Source: Archegozetes longisetosus (lineage: Eukaryota; Arthropoda; Arachnida; Sarcoptiformes; Trhypochthoniidae). Taken from it: DNA of 64,000 nt. The stretch spans positions 4,314,242-4,378,241 of the forward strand of contig JAEMBT020000009.1 of the NCBI GenBank assembly GCA_018873245.2, written 5' to 3'. The notes under the pieces were generated by a model, which ran no database searches, had not been told where the DNA came from, and worked only from the letters and a program-made list of their open reading frames with translations. Of the stretch, positions 49,681 through 61,435 are shown piece after piece. The position numbers were made by a program, and so were the translations under genes. Numbering within the stretch: the first letter of the stretch is position 1; each line of letters begins with the position of its first letter.

Positions 49681-51100
49681 ATGAGTCCCGTAAAAGCGCT
49701 TTGGCATATAATTTCTGAATATATTGGTATAATTGAAAAGTTCGTACCCTAAGTATGATTGAATTTTATTAAAATTTGTTTACAAAAAAACTTGAGAGTA
49801 ATCCCCCAGCACTAGTGACCCGCTTCATCCTCTCCTGCCATTTATCATAAACTCGTCGCCACTCACCAAAGTAATACTGTTGAAGAAATCATTTACTGCC
49901 CGATCGATCTCTTCTTCGGACGAGAATCTTAAATATTTCTTAACCATTTCACATGAAACAGTGTTTGGCCCTAAAACTGAATTAATTTCTTCAGTCGTGT
50001 CTTTGGCCAACATTTTCTTCTTAAAACAATAACCAATAATAGTCTGAAAATCTCGAGAATTGAAATTAATTTTTATTTCAGGCAACTGTTGTTAAAAAAT
50101 CATAAAATGCAAACAGAACGTCAGAAAAAGTTGAAACTTTGTGTTCTATATTTAAAAATGATATATTTAAATAAAACATTCAAAAAATAGTTTAATTATC
50201 ACCAGAACCCCGTTAGGGTACGAACTTTTCAATTATACTAATATCTGGGAATTAGAATCAGTTTTACTCTCGGATATAATTGCTCGAAAGATAAGAGCTT
50301 CTCAGGATTATTTTTGGACTATGGTTTTTAGTTTCGATCATATTGTCCGCTTTTTCAGGCAAATTATTTCATCTATCAGTGCGAAAATACATGATCTACA
50401 GAATCGAGTCATGGAATGGTTTATATACTAAGCCCCATTGGAAGAATTAAAAAATATTATCTGTCCACTATTTTGAAGTACAGGACTTCATAGAAACTGA
50501 TTCATTCATATGGCTTTGGATTTCGGAAGAACAGAAATTTTTTATCCGTTCAACCTTCTACATGAAAAAAAATGTCATCGACAGAATCGAGAACGCCAGA
50601 AAAGCAAATAATATAATTTCTTTGGACAGTTTAGTTATACATTATTATAAAGTCAAGTTTGGAATTTTTCTATCATGGCTTTTCTGAAGTATTCGATTAT
50701 CAGATTTCAAAGTCAGATTTTGGAACAAAGCCTTATTTTTTGATGACAAATCCCTACTTAGAGAAAACACTAAATCCGAAGTTGAATTGTGTCAGTTTCT
50801 CTTATCCGATTTCATTATGCAATGTGGAAAATAATTTTAATTTCTGTTTTAATAACAGATTCATTCAATTATCTGAAATTAGAATATATGAACACGAAGT
50901 CAGAAAATCGCTCAAACCTAAAGGCCACAGTACCTGATATTAACACTAAGGTCGATGTGACTATCTATGAATTCGGACCATTAACTTTGAAGCAATTGAA
51001 GGGGGCTTTTTTGTTTTCAATGTACAATCAGTTGCATTAGTGGTACTCCTGATTGAATTATTCTCCAATTCTATTTGGTTACTATTCAGGATCTGATTAC
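49681..51100 (+). pseudogene. Ionotropic-receptor (iGluR-like) pseudogene
   Basis: Pieces in changing frames fit the channel half of an ionotropic receptor: SPVKALWHIISEYIG (49683-49727, pore region), then after a mariner insertion IIFGLWFLVSIILSAFSGKL (about 50305-50365, third membrane helix with its Y/F-S-G motif), and far downstream LTLKQLKGAFLF followed after a frameshift by VALVVLLIEL (about 50985-51060), the approach to and start of the last helix. Intervening ligand-binding sequence is full of stops. The family forms ligand-gated cation channels in chemosensory neurons. Decayed; assignment rests on the order of three motifs. Confidence 0.55.
49730..50235 (-). mobile_element. Internally deleted mariner element (MITE) inside the ionotropic-receptor pseudogene
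   Basis: The ends TAATTGAAAAGTTCGTACCC and its inverse GGGTACGAACTTTTCAATTA are perfect over at least 20 bp, and TA is duplicated at 49728-49729 and 50236-50237. On the minus strand it encodes the helix-turn-helix start (INFNSRDFQTIIGYCFKKKM) joined in frame to the transposase C-terminus (SSEEEIDRAVNDFFNSI), then a frameshift and WQERMKRV. The catalytic core is deleted. Confidence 0.8.
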
Positions 51101-52177
51101 AGGAGTTTTGACAAACTCTCGTATTGTGTTATATTCATTGAGAATTTATTATCGTTATATTCTCGGAATAAAGTCTATCCTTGAATATATACTTAAATAA
51201 TGTATCATTAAATGATATCCTTACTACAATTTACAAGCTATTTATCTGAAAACTTATTCAATTCAACTCAGTCTTACACTTTTTTTACCACTTCTCAACT
51301 TTTATGAGCAAATTAGTTGAATGTCAAATTAAACCCTTATGCCCTACCTATCTTCAAAAATAAGAGAATGTTCTTAATGTTATCACTTTTCCACATTAGA
51401 TAAAGTGCAGCAAATTGGTGTGACTATAGCTCCTTTATACATCTAATCATATTAAATGATACAATAATTTAGAAATCAAATGTAACAAAACAAAAAAAAA
51501 TACTTTATTTAGGATAGAGTCACAAAATATAGATATACGTATTATAGAGATGCAGAAAATGTCTACGAGTGCCGATTTTGGACTTGAACATCGCTTTAAA
51601 TATATGAAAATTAAGGCAATGGCTTAAAGTTAAGTCCATGCCTGATCGCCGGACTTTTGTAAAAGATTGAATGAACGGTGTTGACCATGGCCATTTTTCT
51701 TATCAATTGGTCATTTCATGTATCATCCCACTTGACGACATATGAAATATTTTCACTAATGAGTTTCCCGAGCCTCCCGTTTTTATGGTTCTGTTTTGAA
51801 AAACCCTTCTTCTAACATTCCTCAGCTGCGTTTAATTAAGAACAGCAGCTTCATTCTCTCCTTTCTCAGAATTTAAATAAAGAAAGAAGAAAGAGAAGAA
51901 AAAAAACAAAAATTGTTTATGAAAAACAGAAAATTTTTAGTTTCTGTATTCACACAATTCTTAAGTATCAGAAATTTAGTTGAAGACTACAAACATATCA
52001 CTTGTTGAATATTCAGTAGCCTATGAGATCTAATTATTGACATTTATTTTTGCTTCGTTCAAGTCTTGATTCGAGATATTCGATTTCAACCATTTGTCTT
52101 ATTTTATGATCTTTAAGGTATTAATTTTGTCAAGTTTTACTTTTAAAAACGAGCATTCTTCACTTTTACTTATAATG
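51101..52177. other. Intergenic, nothing recognised
   Basis: AT-rich; a purine run at about 51880-51920 opposite a pyrimidine-rich stretch near 51855 is the only structure noticed. Confidence 0.35.
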
Positions 52178-53280
52178 GAGACTTGAAACCGATTGGCGGA
52201 AATACCAGCTAAAATCGGTTGAAAATTCAACATCAATGTATTTTAAACACTAGAATCGACAAATTAGCTGCCACTGAGACTATGATCATAATTAAATTAA
52301 CGATTCATTTGTTAATTAATTATGAGGCAATGCGAACTTCTTTAAAAGTTTAGAGCAAAGTGATCATGCGCTTTATTAAGATAGAGTTCTGTACGGATTC
52401 GCAAACTTTTATGACAAAGCTGTAACATTGAAAACATTGAAGAACTCATTGTTTGTTGGTCTAATTTAAGCTTAATAAGTTCATAAACTTTGTAATAAAA
52501 GTTTGCGAATCCGTACAGAACTCTATTTTAATAAAGCACATGATCACCTTGCTCTAAACTTTTAAAGAAGTTCTCATTGCCTCGTAATTAATTTGAAACG
52601 AGCTAATGGAACCCCTGCCGCCATCTTCCGGCAACCGGTGTTCCATAACATTATCAAGTGTTCAAAACTTTCTAAATTGCTAATTATCTTAATTGCAATT
52701 GAATTAAACAACACTTCATAAATCTATACATTTAAATGCATTAACCAAAATATAATAGTCACTACCATTTTTGCACTTATGTAGATATCTGATTTCATTG
52801 TATCCAAAATTAATGTTATTATAATTTTTAACTGTGATAATATAAATATGTAAATACCTTAAGTATTAATCCGTTATGATTATCTATCAATCTGCCTATA
52901 ATCTGTTAATCCGTTAATATTATATCAGTATAATAAATCCCTATATCAAAACACTTAATCTTTTTCTTTCCTAACCCAGTTCCTCTGACCCGCTGAAGTT
53001 GTACCGTGCTTAATCGAGCACGTACTCTTCAGTCTTTACCCCTTGTCCTCTAAAACTACATAAAGCAGCGACACGCCGGTATCTCCATACCAGCCTGGAG
53101 AACCGGTCAACGGGGCATCTTAGCCACCAGTCCCGTTTCAAATTAACAAATTAATCGTTAATTTAATTATGATCATAGTCCCAGTGGCGGCCAATTTGCC
53201 GATTCTAGTGTTTAAAATATATTGATATTGGAGTTTCAACTGATTTTAACTTGTATTTCCACCAATCGGTTTCAAGTCTC
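52178..53280. mobile_element. Long-TIR foldback element, copy 1, with a nested insertion
   Basis: The ends GAGACTTGAAACCGATTGG and CCAATCGGTTTCAAGTCTC are perfect inverses, and the arms extend inward over more than 200 bp (ACACTAGAATCGACAAATT, GTACGGATTCGCAAAC). It matches copy 2 at 59874-60415 throughout except for 52593-53142, a separate insertion in the right arm. No coding capacity. Confidence 0.85.
52593..53142. mobile_element. Unclassified insertion nested in the foldback copy 1
   Basis: The segment is absent from copy 2. Its ends TTGAAACG and CGTTTCAA are inverted, and the uninterrupted site AATTAATTAAC shows a 2-3-bp target duplication. The right part (52975-53135) is GC-richer. No open frame; superfamily not assigned. 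Confidence 0.6.
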
Positions 53281-53506
53281 CATTATTAGTCAAACCTGGC
53301 AAATTTATGCTTTCAATCTTTTAATTATTACTATTAATTTAAATTTGATGTTTTGTCTACTTTTTGTACATTTTTTAAATAAAATTTAAAAATCTACAAA
53401 ACTCGAAATAATTCATTTTACGTCATGTAAGTGGACAGCGACATTGCAAACGGGGTTGATATTAACAAAATAAATCATTTTGTCCGAGAAATGAGGTTTG
53501 GTTTGG

Positions 53507-54052
53507 TTAGACTTCTGGCCAAAAGTTCACTCACATTCGGGGCACTTGAAAGGTTTCAGACCCTTATGAACATTGAGATGTCTCTCAAGACGACTATAAT
53601 AAGGAAATTCAAGTCCACATCCACTCCAATCACAAACATAAACCCCACTATTATTCTTCTCAATAACTTTATCATTAATTTGTTGGTCCGTATTCTCGAA
53701 ACTGTTTTCATTGTCATTACTATCATTATTATTGTTGTGATTTTCATTATTATTATCAGTACTTAGATTACTATTGCTATTAACAGAAGCACTGACACAA
53801 TGAATACGCAAATAATGGTCTTTCATATTGCCAATTTGAGCAAAAGTTTTATCGCATCCGTTCCAAACACATCTAACGGTTTTCTGATGAACACCTAAAT
53901 GCCTTTTAATGCCACTCAACCACTTGAACTCTTGACCACATCCAACCCAATGGCACTCATACTTATTCCTGCTGTTCTTCTTAAGGTTGTCGACATCAAT
54001 CTCGACAACTTCGTCATCATTACCGAACTTGACATCGTCTTTGAGTTTTGCG
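53507..54052 (-). pseudogene. Inverted partial copy of the 15-finger zinc-finger gene
   Basis: 546 bp nearly identical to 57051-57593 in opposite orientation, covering fingers 3 to part of 6 (residues about 187-368). Differences include one extra codon after KNN, Ile to Val, and Arg to stop (TGA) after CPEC. Both breakpoints are sharp: similarity ends at 54052 and 53507. It has no start, promoter or complete finger array, so is a recent non-functional duplicate. Confidence 0.85.
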
Positions 54053-54653
54053 TTCAAACATTGTAATATGCGATTATACCAATTAGACTGCCAGTGAATA
54101 GAATATAACTTTTCATGAGAAACAACACAATAGAATTAAATAAAGTTTATTAAGCTTTATGATCTGTTTTTGCACAAAATTTTGTACAATCAGTACAAAA
54201 TGTTGTATCTCCTATCGTTTTTGTCAAACGACATTTAATAATCCGATAGGATTAAAATTTACTAACTATGCTCTAATAAGATCATATAATTAGATTTAAT
54301 CTAATTTATAATTTGCTCATACTAATTTAGTTTGCTCATTTAGTATTATATTTTATTCTATTATTTTCATTTAATCGAATGAAATTAATTCATTAAATGA
54401 TTATTTATGTCATCATAACTTCAAATATTTTCAATGTTAAAACTAAGATAATACTCAAAATTTGGACATTAATTAAATTAAAATTTACTTTGTTAAACAA
54501 TCAATATATCACAAAATTAGATGTTTGATAAACTTCTGCTGAAAATACTTTTTGAAAGTTTTATGCAAACGGTCCCTTAAGTCATGTTCTCATAATATTC
54601 ACATGAATTGTAAACAAACATTTTGTAAACAAAGTTAAATCAAAATTTGAATA

Positions 54654-56011
54654 ATGTCTAAAAAAGCTATAATACTTATAAATGACTTATTTGATGAGTT
54701 AAGAAATCAAAATATAAGACTGAGAAATGAATTACTAATCGCTTATAAATTTATAGATCTTTTAGTTAAGTTTAAAACTTATTTCACGGATAATAAATGT
54801 AGTGATTGTTTGTGTCATCAAAATCAATATTTAATTCAATTAGAGAATCAATACAATCAATACGAAACTGGAGATAATCAAATTTATAAGTACTTTGTTC
54901 AAACTGAAGATAACTATCAACACCATTTAGTTGAACATTTCAATAATAATCAACTTTTAGCTACAAAATCTACAGATAATCGACTCGAGACTGAGTCAAA
55001 GTTTAGTCAAATTAATCATAAATTGGTATCAAATCCTATCCAAGGCAAAAAGTTATATAAATGTCCCGAAAGCAGTTGCGATCAGCGGTTTAGATGTTTG
55101 AAGAGTATGCAAATCCATAACAAGGCCACTCATTGTATTGACAATCCACTTAAGTGTACATTCAACGGATGTCATGCCAGACTTAAGGATAACTCAAAGC
55201 TTGAGCAGCATCTCAAGCGACATAGGACTCATTTTTCATGTAATTGGCCTAATTGTGATTATAGCACACATTTGGAGACTAACTTCAATAATCACTTATG
55301 CAAACATAGAGGAGAAAAACTGTTCAAATGTCAGATATGTACTGATAGTTTTCCATCACTTGGATATATGTTGAGTCATATGAAGGCTGTTCACCAGATT
55401 TCGGCGCCCTTGAGGTGTGAGTGGCCCGGGTGTGACTCTACTTTCGGCACTATTAAGGGGCTGAAGGTCTTCAACATTTTGATCAGAATATTTCATTAAT
55501 TTTTAATTATGTTTTTCTCTGATTATACAGAAACATAAGTATAAGCACACGAATACAGAGCCTTATCGGTGCGATTGGCCTAATTGTGATTATACTACTG
55601 TGGAGACATCACGTCTACGCGAACATAAATGTACGCATACGAGAGAAAAGCCTTATAAGTGCTCGTGGAATCAGTGTTCAGAACGTTTCCGAACTAACAC
55701 TCAGCTTAGAAGGCATTTGTGTATTCATAAAGGAGTTAAACCTTATTTATGCGATTGGCCGCAATGTGGGCTTCATTTTCGGTAATAAAACTCGATTTTG
55801 TTCTCCTGAATCGAATGACAGCCACTCATTAGAGGCGAATTAGAAGCATTTTTAATTTTGATATGTTTTCAGGACAAACACTGCTATTAAAAGGCATTTA
55901 TTGACTCACAAAGGGATAAAGCCGTATAGATGCGAGTGGCCTCAATGTGAGAAGACTTTCCTCCAGAGATCGAATATGAGAGATCATTATAAACGTATTC
56001 ATGATAAATGA
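54654..56011 (+). CDS. C2H2 zinc-finger protein, nine fingers
   Basis: Three exons (54654-55466, 55531-55781, 55873-56011) give 400 aa; junctions split finger 5 and finger 8 and read through in frame, though the first donor (GTCTTC) is weak. An N-terminal region (residues 1-70) with a helical part and NKCSDCLC is shared with the next gene. Nine fingers follow, most of the TFIIIA-like C-x4-C type (CEWPGCDSTF, CDWPNCDYTT, CSWNQCSERF, CDWPQCGLHF, CEWPQCEKTF), the last five in regular tandem. Predicted nuclear DNA- or RNA-binding regulator. Tandem paralog of the gene at 56491. Target unknown. Confidence 0.8.
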
Positions 56012-56490
56012 GTCTTTATTAATACTAATTTAATTTGACTTAAATTTCTATTTTATTTTTTATTGCCAGTGATATTAATGTGATTTAGAGTCATTCAGTT
56101 AGTGTTTAGTTATGTAATATAAAAGTTTATTTGATTCAACTACTAAATTAATTTTGTACAAACCATGTTGAAAGCCTTTTGTAAATGTTCTCACTTTTAC
56201 TTAATATTTCATTCAATTTAAATATAAGTAACTCATTAGAATAAATTGTTTGAAAAAATCATAAAAATATTTAATTCAATCCAACCATGAATTCACTGAT
56301 GAAGACTAGTATTTAAGAGTATTTATATAAGTATTTATAAGAGTAATAAGCAAACGATCCCTTTATTGATGTTTTTCCTTAACTTAAGTTTGACGTGAAT
56401 TGTAAAGAAGGCATTTTATACTTTAAATTAGTTATATTTAAGAAAAGTTTAATTAATAATAAATTTAAAGTAAATTAATGTTGAGATGAG

Positions 56491-58842
56491 ATGTCGAAAA
56501 TAGCCAAAGTACAAATCAATGACATACTCGACGAATTAAACGAACAAAACTTTAAATTAAAAACTCATTTAATAAATGCTAACAAATTAATTCAAATTTT
56601 AGTTAAGTTTAAAAACTATTTATTTCAAAATAAATGTCGTAATTGTTTGTGTCATTCGAGTGAACAATTGATAGAATTAGAGAATCAGTTTAATCAATAT
56701 CGTATTGAATCAAACGAGACATTCATTAATAGTATATCAACTAATAAACAAATCAATGATGATTCTACTCTCAGTTGTAATCAAGCTTTAGATAATATTC
56801 ATGTCATCCAAGGTATTAATGAAGATATGTGTCTAAGTGATGCTCCAAATAATGGTCACAAATTTTTAAATATTAACGGTAATTATCAATGTGATACTTG
56901 TGGTCACCAGTTCCGCAATTTTAGTGGACTTAAGAGACATTTGTTAACTCATACGGGAGTCAAGCCATTTGCTTGTGATTGGCCTCAATGTCATCGATCT
57001 TTTTCGCAGAAATATGCCATGAGAGGTCATTATATGCGTGTCCACATGGCCGCAAAACTCAAAGACGATGTCAAGTTCGGTAATGATGACGAAGTTGTCG
57101 AGATTGATGTCGACAACCTTAAAAAGAACAGCAGGAATAAGTATGAGTGCCATTGGGTTGGATGTGGTCAAGAGTTCAAGTGGTTGAGTGGCATTAAAAG
57201 GCATTTAGGTGTTCACCAGAAAACCATTAGATGTGTTTGGAACGGATGCGATAAAACTTTTGCTCAAATCGGCAATATGAAAGACCATTATTTGCGTATT
57301 CATTGTGTCAGTGCTTCTGTTAATAGCAATAGTAATCTAAGTACTGATAATAATAATGAAAATCACAACAATAATAATGATAGTAATGACAATGAAAACA
57401 GTTTCGAGAATACGGACCAACAAATTAATGATAAAGTTATTGAGAAGAATAATGGGGCTTATGTTTGTGATTGGAGTGGATGTGGACTTGAATTTCCTTA
57501 TTATAGTCGTCTTGAGAGACATCTCAATGTTCATAAGGGTCTGAAACCTTTCAAGTGCCCCGAATGTGAGCGAACTTTTGGCCAGAAGTCCAATATGAGA
57601 CAACATTTATTTCTTGTTCATAAAATTAATCTGAGAATTGAGAATAAGAGAAATAGTTACAAAACTTCGAGGAATGAGATATTGAGTGATCAGAGATATA
57701 CTAATAAACGATTTACTACCAGTAATAGTAATGTTTTGAAGTCTATTACCAGAAAATATTCGATTAATAAACTTAAGGATAAGATCGGCGACAACGCGAT
57801 TGAGACCTATTTTGCTAGAAAGTCTTGTGTGAACTTTTCGCATGACGGACAATTCTATATCTGCAAATGGCCTGAATGTGATATCAAATTTGTCAATTAT
57901 GCCGGAATTCGAAGACATCTCTTAAGTCATAGTCAAGTGAAACCATATCGATGTCTTTCGAGCGGATGTGATCGAACTTTTTCACAGAAATATAATATGA
58001 TTTCGCACTTTAATACTTGTCATAATGAGGCTCAACAAATTGAAAGTCTTTGCCAAAGTGATGGATCGATTACTCAACAATTTGAAGCTTCCAATGCTAT
58101 AGTTAGAGATGTAGAGAACGAATTGACTGACAAAAATATATCACACTTTGAGAGACTTGAGAATCTTCAGCCAAAATCAAATGCTAGTAGTGGAAAGTCA
58201 AGAAAAAATCGGAGAACAAGAGCTTTATTCAATTGTCCGCACAGTTATTGCAATCAATTATTTCAATCGAAACGAAGTCTCGAAATTCACGAAAAGTCAA
58301 CACACGATATAAATAATAAATTTGTTTGTACTCATAATGGGTGTGAGGCGCGATTGAGTACAAAACAGTTATATGAGAATCATATGAAGAGACACAGGAT
58401 TGAGTTTAAGTGCCACTACGAACATTGTGGTTACAAAACGCATTTGGAGTTCAGTTATAGGTATCACATGAGTAGACATAGCGGTGAAGAGCTATTTAAG
58501 TGTGAGTTATGTCACGAAAGCTTCACTTTTTTGGGTTATTTGAATTCTCATATGAAAAAAGTTCACTCAATCGCGAACCCGATTAAGTGCGAGTGGCCCG
58601 GATGCGAGTCTAGCTTTGGGACTGTGGCTGGTCTTCGGAAGCATAAGAGTCTGCATACCGGGGAAAAGAAGTATTTATGCGAATGGCCTGCTTGTGGAAA
58701 AAGGTTCCGCTTTTGTAGTAGTTTAACAAATCATTTGAGAGTTCATAACGGCTTAAAGCCGTTTAAGTGCCAGCAATGTGGCAAAAATTTTCAGCAAAAA
58801 GTCTATTTGAAAATTCATATCAAACGTATTCATCATAAATAA
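56491..58842 (+). CDS. C2H2 zinc-finger protein, fifteen fingers, single exon
   Basis: 783 aa. The N-terminus (ILDELNEQNFKLKTHL, NKCRNCLCH) matches its upstream neighbour. I count fifteen C2H2 fingers, in pairs and runs: fingers 1-2 (about 134-185), 3-4, 5-6, 7-8, then 9-15 at the C-terminus, ending FKCQQCGKNFQQKVYLKIH. Many are C-x4-C fingers with E/DWPxC. An Asn/Asp/Glu-rich low-complexity linker lies between fingers 4 and 5. The start is the ATG at 56491; a four-codon upstream frame (56478-56489) precedes it. Predicted nucleic-acid-binding regulator. Unlike the neighbour it has no introns, so one of the pair gained or lost them. Part of it is duplicated at 53507-54052. Confidence 0.85.
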   Translation: MSKIAKVQINDILDELNEQNFKLKTHLINANKLIQILVKFKNYLFQNKCRNCLCHSSEQLIELENQFNQYRIESNETFINSISTNKQINDDSTLSCNQALDNIHVIQGINEDMCLSDAPNNGHKFLNINGNYQCDTCGHQFRNFSGLKRHLLTHTGVKPFACDWPQCHRSFSQKYAMRGHYMRVHMAAKLKDDVKFGNDDEVVEIDVDNLKKNSRNKYECHWVGCGQEFKWLSGIKRHLGVHQKTIRCVWNGCDKTFAQIGNMKDHYLRIHCVSASVNSNSNLSTDNNNENHNNNNDSNDNENSFENTDQQINDKVIEKNNGAYVCDWSGCGLEFPYYSRLERHLNVHKGLKPFKCPECERTFGQKSNMRQHLFLVHKINLRIENKRNSYKTSRNEILSDQRYTNKRFTTSNSNVLKSITRKYSINKLKDKIGDNAIETYFARKSCVNFSHDGQFYICKWPECDIKFVNYAGIRRHLLSHSQVKPYRCLSSGCDRTFSQKYNMISHFNTCHNEAQQIESLCQSDGSITQQFEASNAIVRDVENELTDKNISHFERLENLQPKSNASSGKSRKNRRTRALFNCPHSYCNQLFQSKRSLEIHEKSTHDINNKFVCTHNGCEARLSTKQLYENHMKRHRIEFKCHYEHCGYKTHLEFSYRYHMSRHSGEELFKCELCHESFTFLGYLNSHMKKVHSIANPIKCEWPGCESSFGTVAGLRKHKSLHTGEKKYLCEWPACGKRFRFCSSLTNHLRVHNGLKPFKCQQCGKNFQQKVYLKIHIKRIHHK

Positions 58843-59589
58843 ATTGAATGAAAACTTTTTCCTGTATTTGTTTAAATTATGTAAAAATTTTATTTTTCTA
58901 AATTTTTACTTTGCTCTAACTACTTAGATATTGATAACAAACTTTTTTTGATTAAAGTATCGCAATTTCTTTAAGGGATGTAATCAATTAACAAATTATT
59001 TCTAATATAACAACATTAAAATTGGGTTTACTGATAGTAAACAATAATACGTGTTCTCAGTATCAACAATTAGTGTGTTTTTGAATTAAAAACTGATTTA
59101 TTTTGTTGAAAATATTTGAATTATCTTGAATGCAATTTAAGAGATCAAAAGTGAATAAAGTAATTGGTAATGTCTTAAATCGAGATTTCATTAACTCAGA
59201 ATATGTGATGACTGAAACGAACCGACAGCGTTGACAAAATACTTGGAAAAATTCTCGGAGATGTATTATATATGATACATATACTTTTTGATAGCTTTTC
59301 ACATTCATATCAATCATGACAAAATTAAAAATTGTTTTTTAGAGTTGAAGTTCTCTAATGAGTCTATTGATTATTCACTCGAGATTTTGATATAAATAAA
59401 GAAAAATTTTTATAAAATGACAGTTTCTGAATTTTCAGAATATTTTGAGAAATTGATTTGAATACAGTAGGTTTTTTTTGACTATTCTAATTTAATAAAT
59501 ATTTGTAATTAACTTGCAATAAGCAGAAAAATGCTTTAACAACTCTTGTCAGTGCAATCTCTGTTTATGGATAGTCTCACAATCAATAC

Positions 59590-59627
<38 letters not shown>

Positions 59628-59873
59628 TCTATTGATTAATTGATATTTACATTTCAACAATTGATTACTACTCAATAAAATTTTGAAAAAATTCATTTTA
59701 AATTTCAGCAACAACAACGAGCAATCTAATAACCTTGAATTTGTTTTCCTACATTAAGAAGTTATGTTTACTATTCTAAATGAGATCGGATCGATTCATC
59801 GACAGAACGATACATTAATACACAAACTTGTATTTTACTATGACAGAATTGCTACTAACAATAGAGACTTGAA
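58843..59873. other. Intergenic with a microsatellite
   Basis: No gene. 59591-59626 is twelve tandem ATT repeats. Nothing else recognised. Confidence 0.6.
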
Positions 59874-60415
59874 ACCGATTGGTGGAAATAAAAGTTAAAA
59901 TCAGTTGAAAATTCAAGATCAATGTATTTTAAACACTAGAATCGGCAAATTAGCTGCCACTGAAACTATGATCATAATTAAATTAACGATTAATTTGTTA
60001 ATTAATTATGAGGCAATGCAAACTTCTTTAAAAGTTTAGAGCAAAGTGATCATGTGCTTTATTAAAATAGAGTTCTGTACGGATTCGCAAACTTTTATTA
60101 CAAAGTTTATGATCTTATTAAGCTTAAATTAGACCAACAAACAATGAGTTCTTCAATGTTTTCAATGTTACAGCTTTTTCATAAAAGTTTGCGAATCCGT
60201 ACAGAACTCTATCTTAATAAAGCGCATGATCACTTTGCTCTAAACTTTTAAAGAAGTTCGCATTGCCTCATAATTAATTAACAAATGAATCGTTAATTTA
60301 ATTATGATCATAGTCTCAGTGGCGGCTAATTTGCCGATTCTAGTGTTTAAAATACATTGATGTTGAATTTTCAACCGATTTTAACTGGTATTTCCACCAA
60401 TCGGTTTCAAGTCTC
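59874..60415. mobile_element. Long-TIR foldback element, copy 2 (intact, 542 bp)
   Basis: It begins GAGACTTGAAACCGATTGG and ends with the inverse; the two halves pair over almost the full length with a small central loop around 60110-60150. This is the uninterrupted reference for copy 1 at 52178-53280. No reading frame; no clear target duplication. Confidence 0.85.
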
Positions 60416-60762
60416 ATTGTAAGCTATAATAGCCTATTTGAGTAACAATCTCAACGCTACCCAATAGCCACTCACTAACATTTTTTAATATGACTAATGT
60501 TAAAATAATACTTCTATGCAATTTTTTTAATAAATTCATTTAGTCGGTGAATTGCTTGTCGAAGAATCATTTTATCGACAAATATTTCTGTCTGCGAATC
60601 GTTTACCGACGGATAGACCTGTCCTTTGTCGATGAATCGTACTAGACCCTTCTAAATGTAGGCAAACATGCAATATATAAATTAGAGTAGCATTCAATAA
60701 ATGAAATTCTAATATCTCGTATAAGAATAATAAGTTTAACGTAATTCTCATCAGTGGAAAAG

Positions 60763-61435
60763 TATGGATGCCAACACTTCTCAGCATAAAAGCTGGAGAC
60801 AAAATATCGAAGGGGGACCCTTATATACAAAATTTTTATTTAGGCACAAAGTTATACGATCAACATCACATTAAATTTTAAAATCATATTTCTTTCCTGA
60901 TTTAGCTGCTTCTATTAATTCGCGGTCTTTTCATAAGTGGTCATACAGTAAAACTCTGTAATACTCATAGAATTATTAAATTTTATGCATTGTTCAGCTT
61001 TGACTCAAAGCACAGTTAGACGATTTCTTTCATCAGTTCATAAATTTTTCATTAGGCTGAATATCCGTTCGACAAAATCATTTTCAATTGACTCACAATG
61101 AAATGAAATTCGAACTAAACTAAACGAGTATAAATATGTTTATCTAATCAATAATAGCTAAATACTTACCAGTATAAGATATCAATTTCAATGGGCTTGT
61201 ATTGACTTATTGTAAGCTGTTAGAGCTAAGTTTTGAGGGATTAAAATGTATTAAGTATAGGTTTATCTCGAATGTGAACATCTCTCGCATATTAAGTTGA
61301 AATTTCATGAATCAAAACTGGTGTTACTTTCATTTGACTAAATCATTCGATGTTTTAAATATTTTTACAAGCTAAATAAAGTCTGGAGATTTCAGTCTCC
61401 AGTTTAGGGGTACAGCTGGAGAGTTGGCATCCCTA
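60763..61435. mobile_element. hAT-like MITE, 673 bp
   Basis: The ends TATGGATGCCAAC and GTTGGCATCCCTA are inverted and TGGAAAAG is duplicated exactly at 60755-60762 and 61436-61443 (8 bp, hAT-type). Subterminal AGCTGGAGA motifs occur at both ends. No transposase. A 50-bp relative lies at 26996-27045. Confidence 0.8.

Noticed and set aside
52980..53130. tRNA-like or SINE-like segment
   Set aside because: A GTGCTTAATCGAGCAC hairpin is present but no A or B box or cloverleaf could be built.
57337..57606. Minus-strand open frame rich in Ile/Thr
   Set aside because: It is antisense to the Asn-rich linker and fingers of the zinc-finger gene; the same shadow appears opposite its inverted copy at 53.5 kb.
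60545..60650. Loose repeats of TCGACGAATCG-like words
   Set aside because: Too irregular to define a unit or an element.
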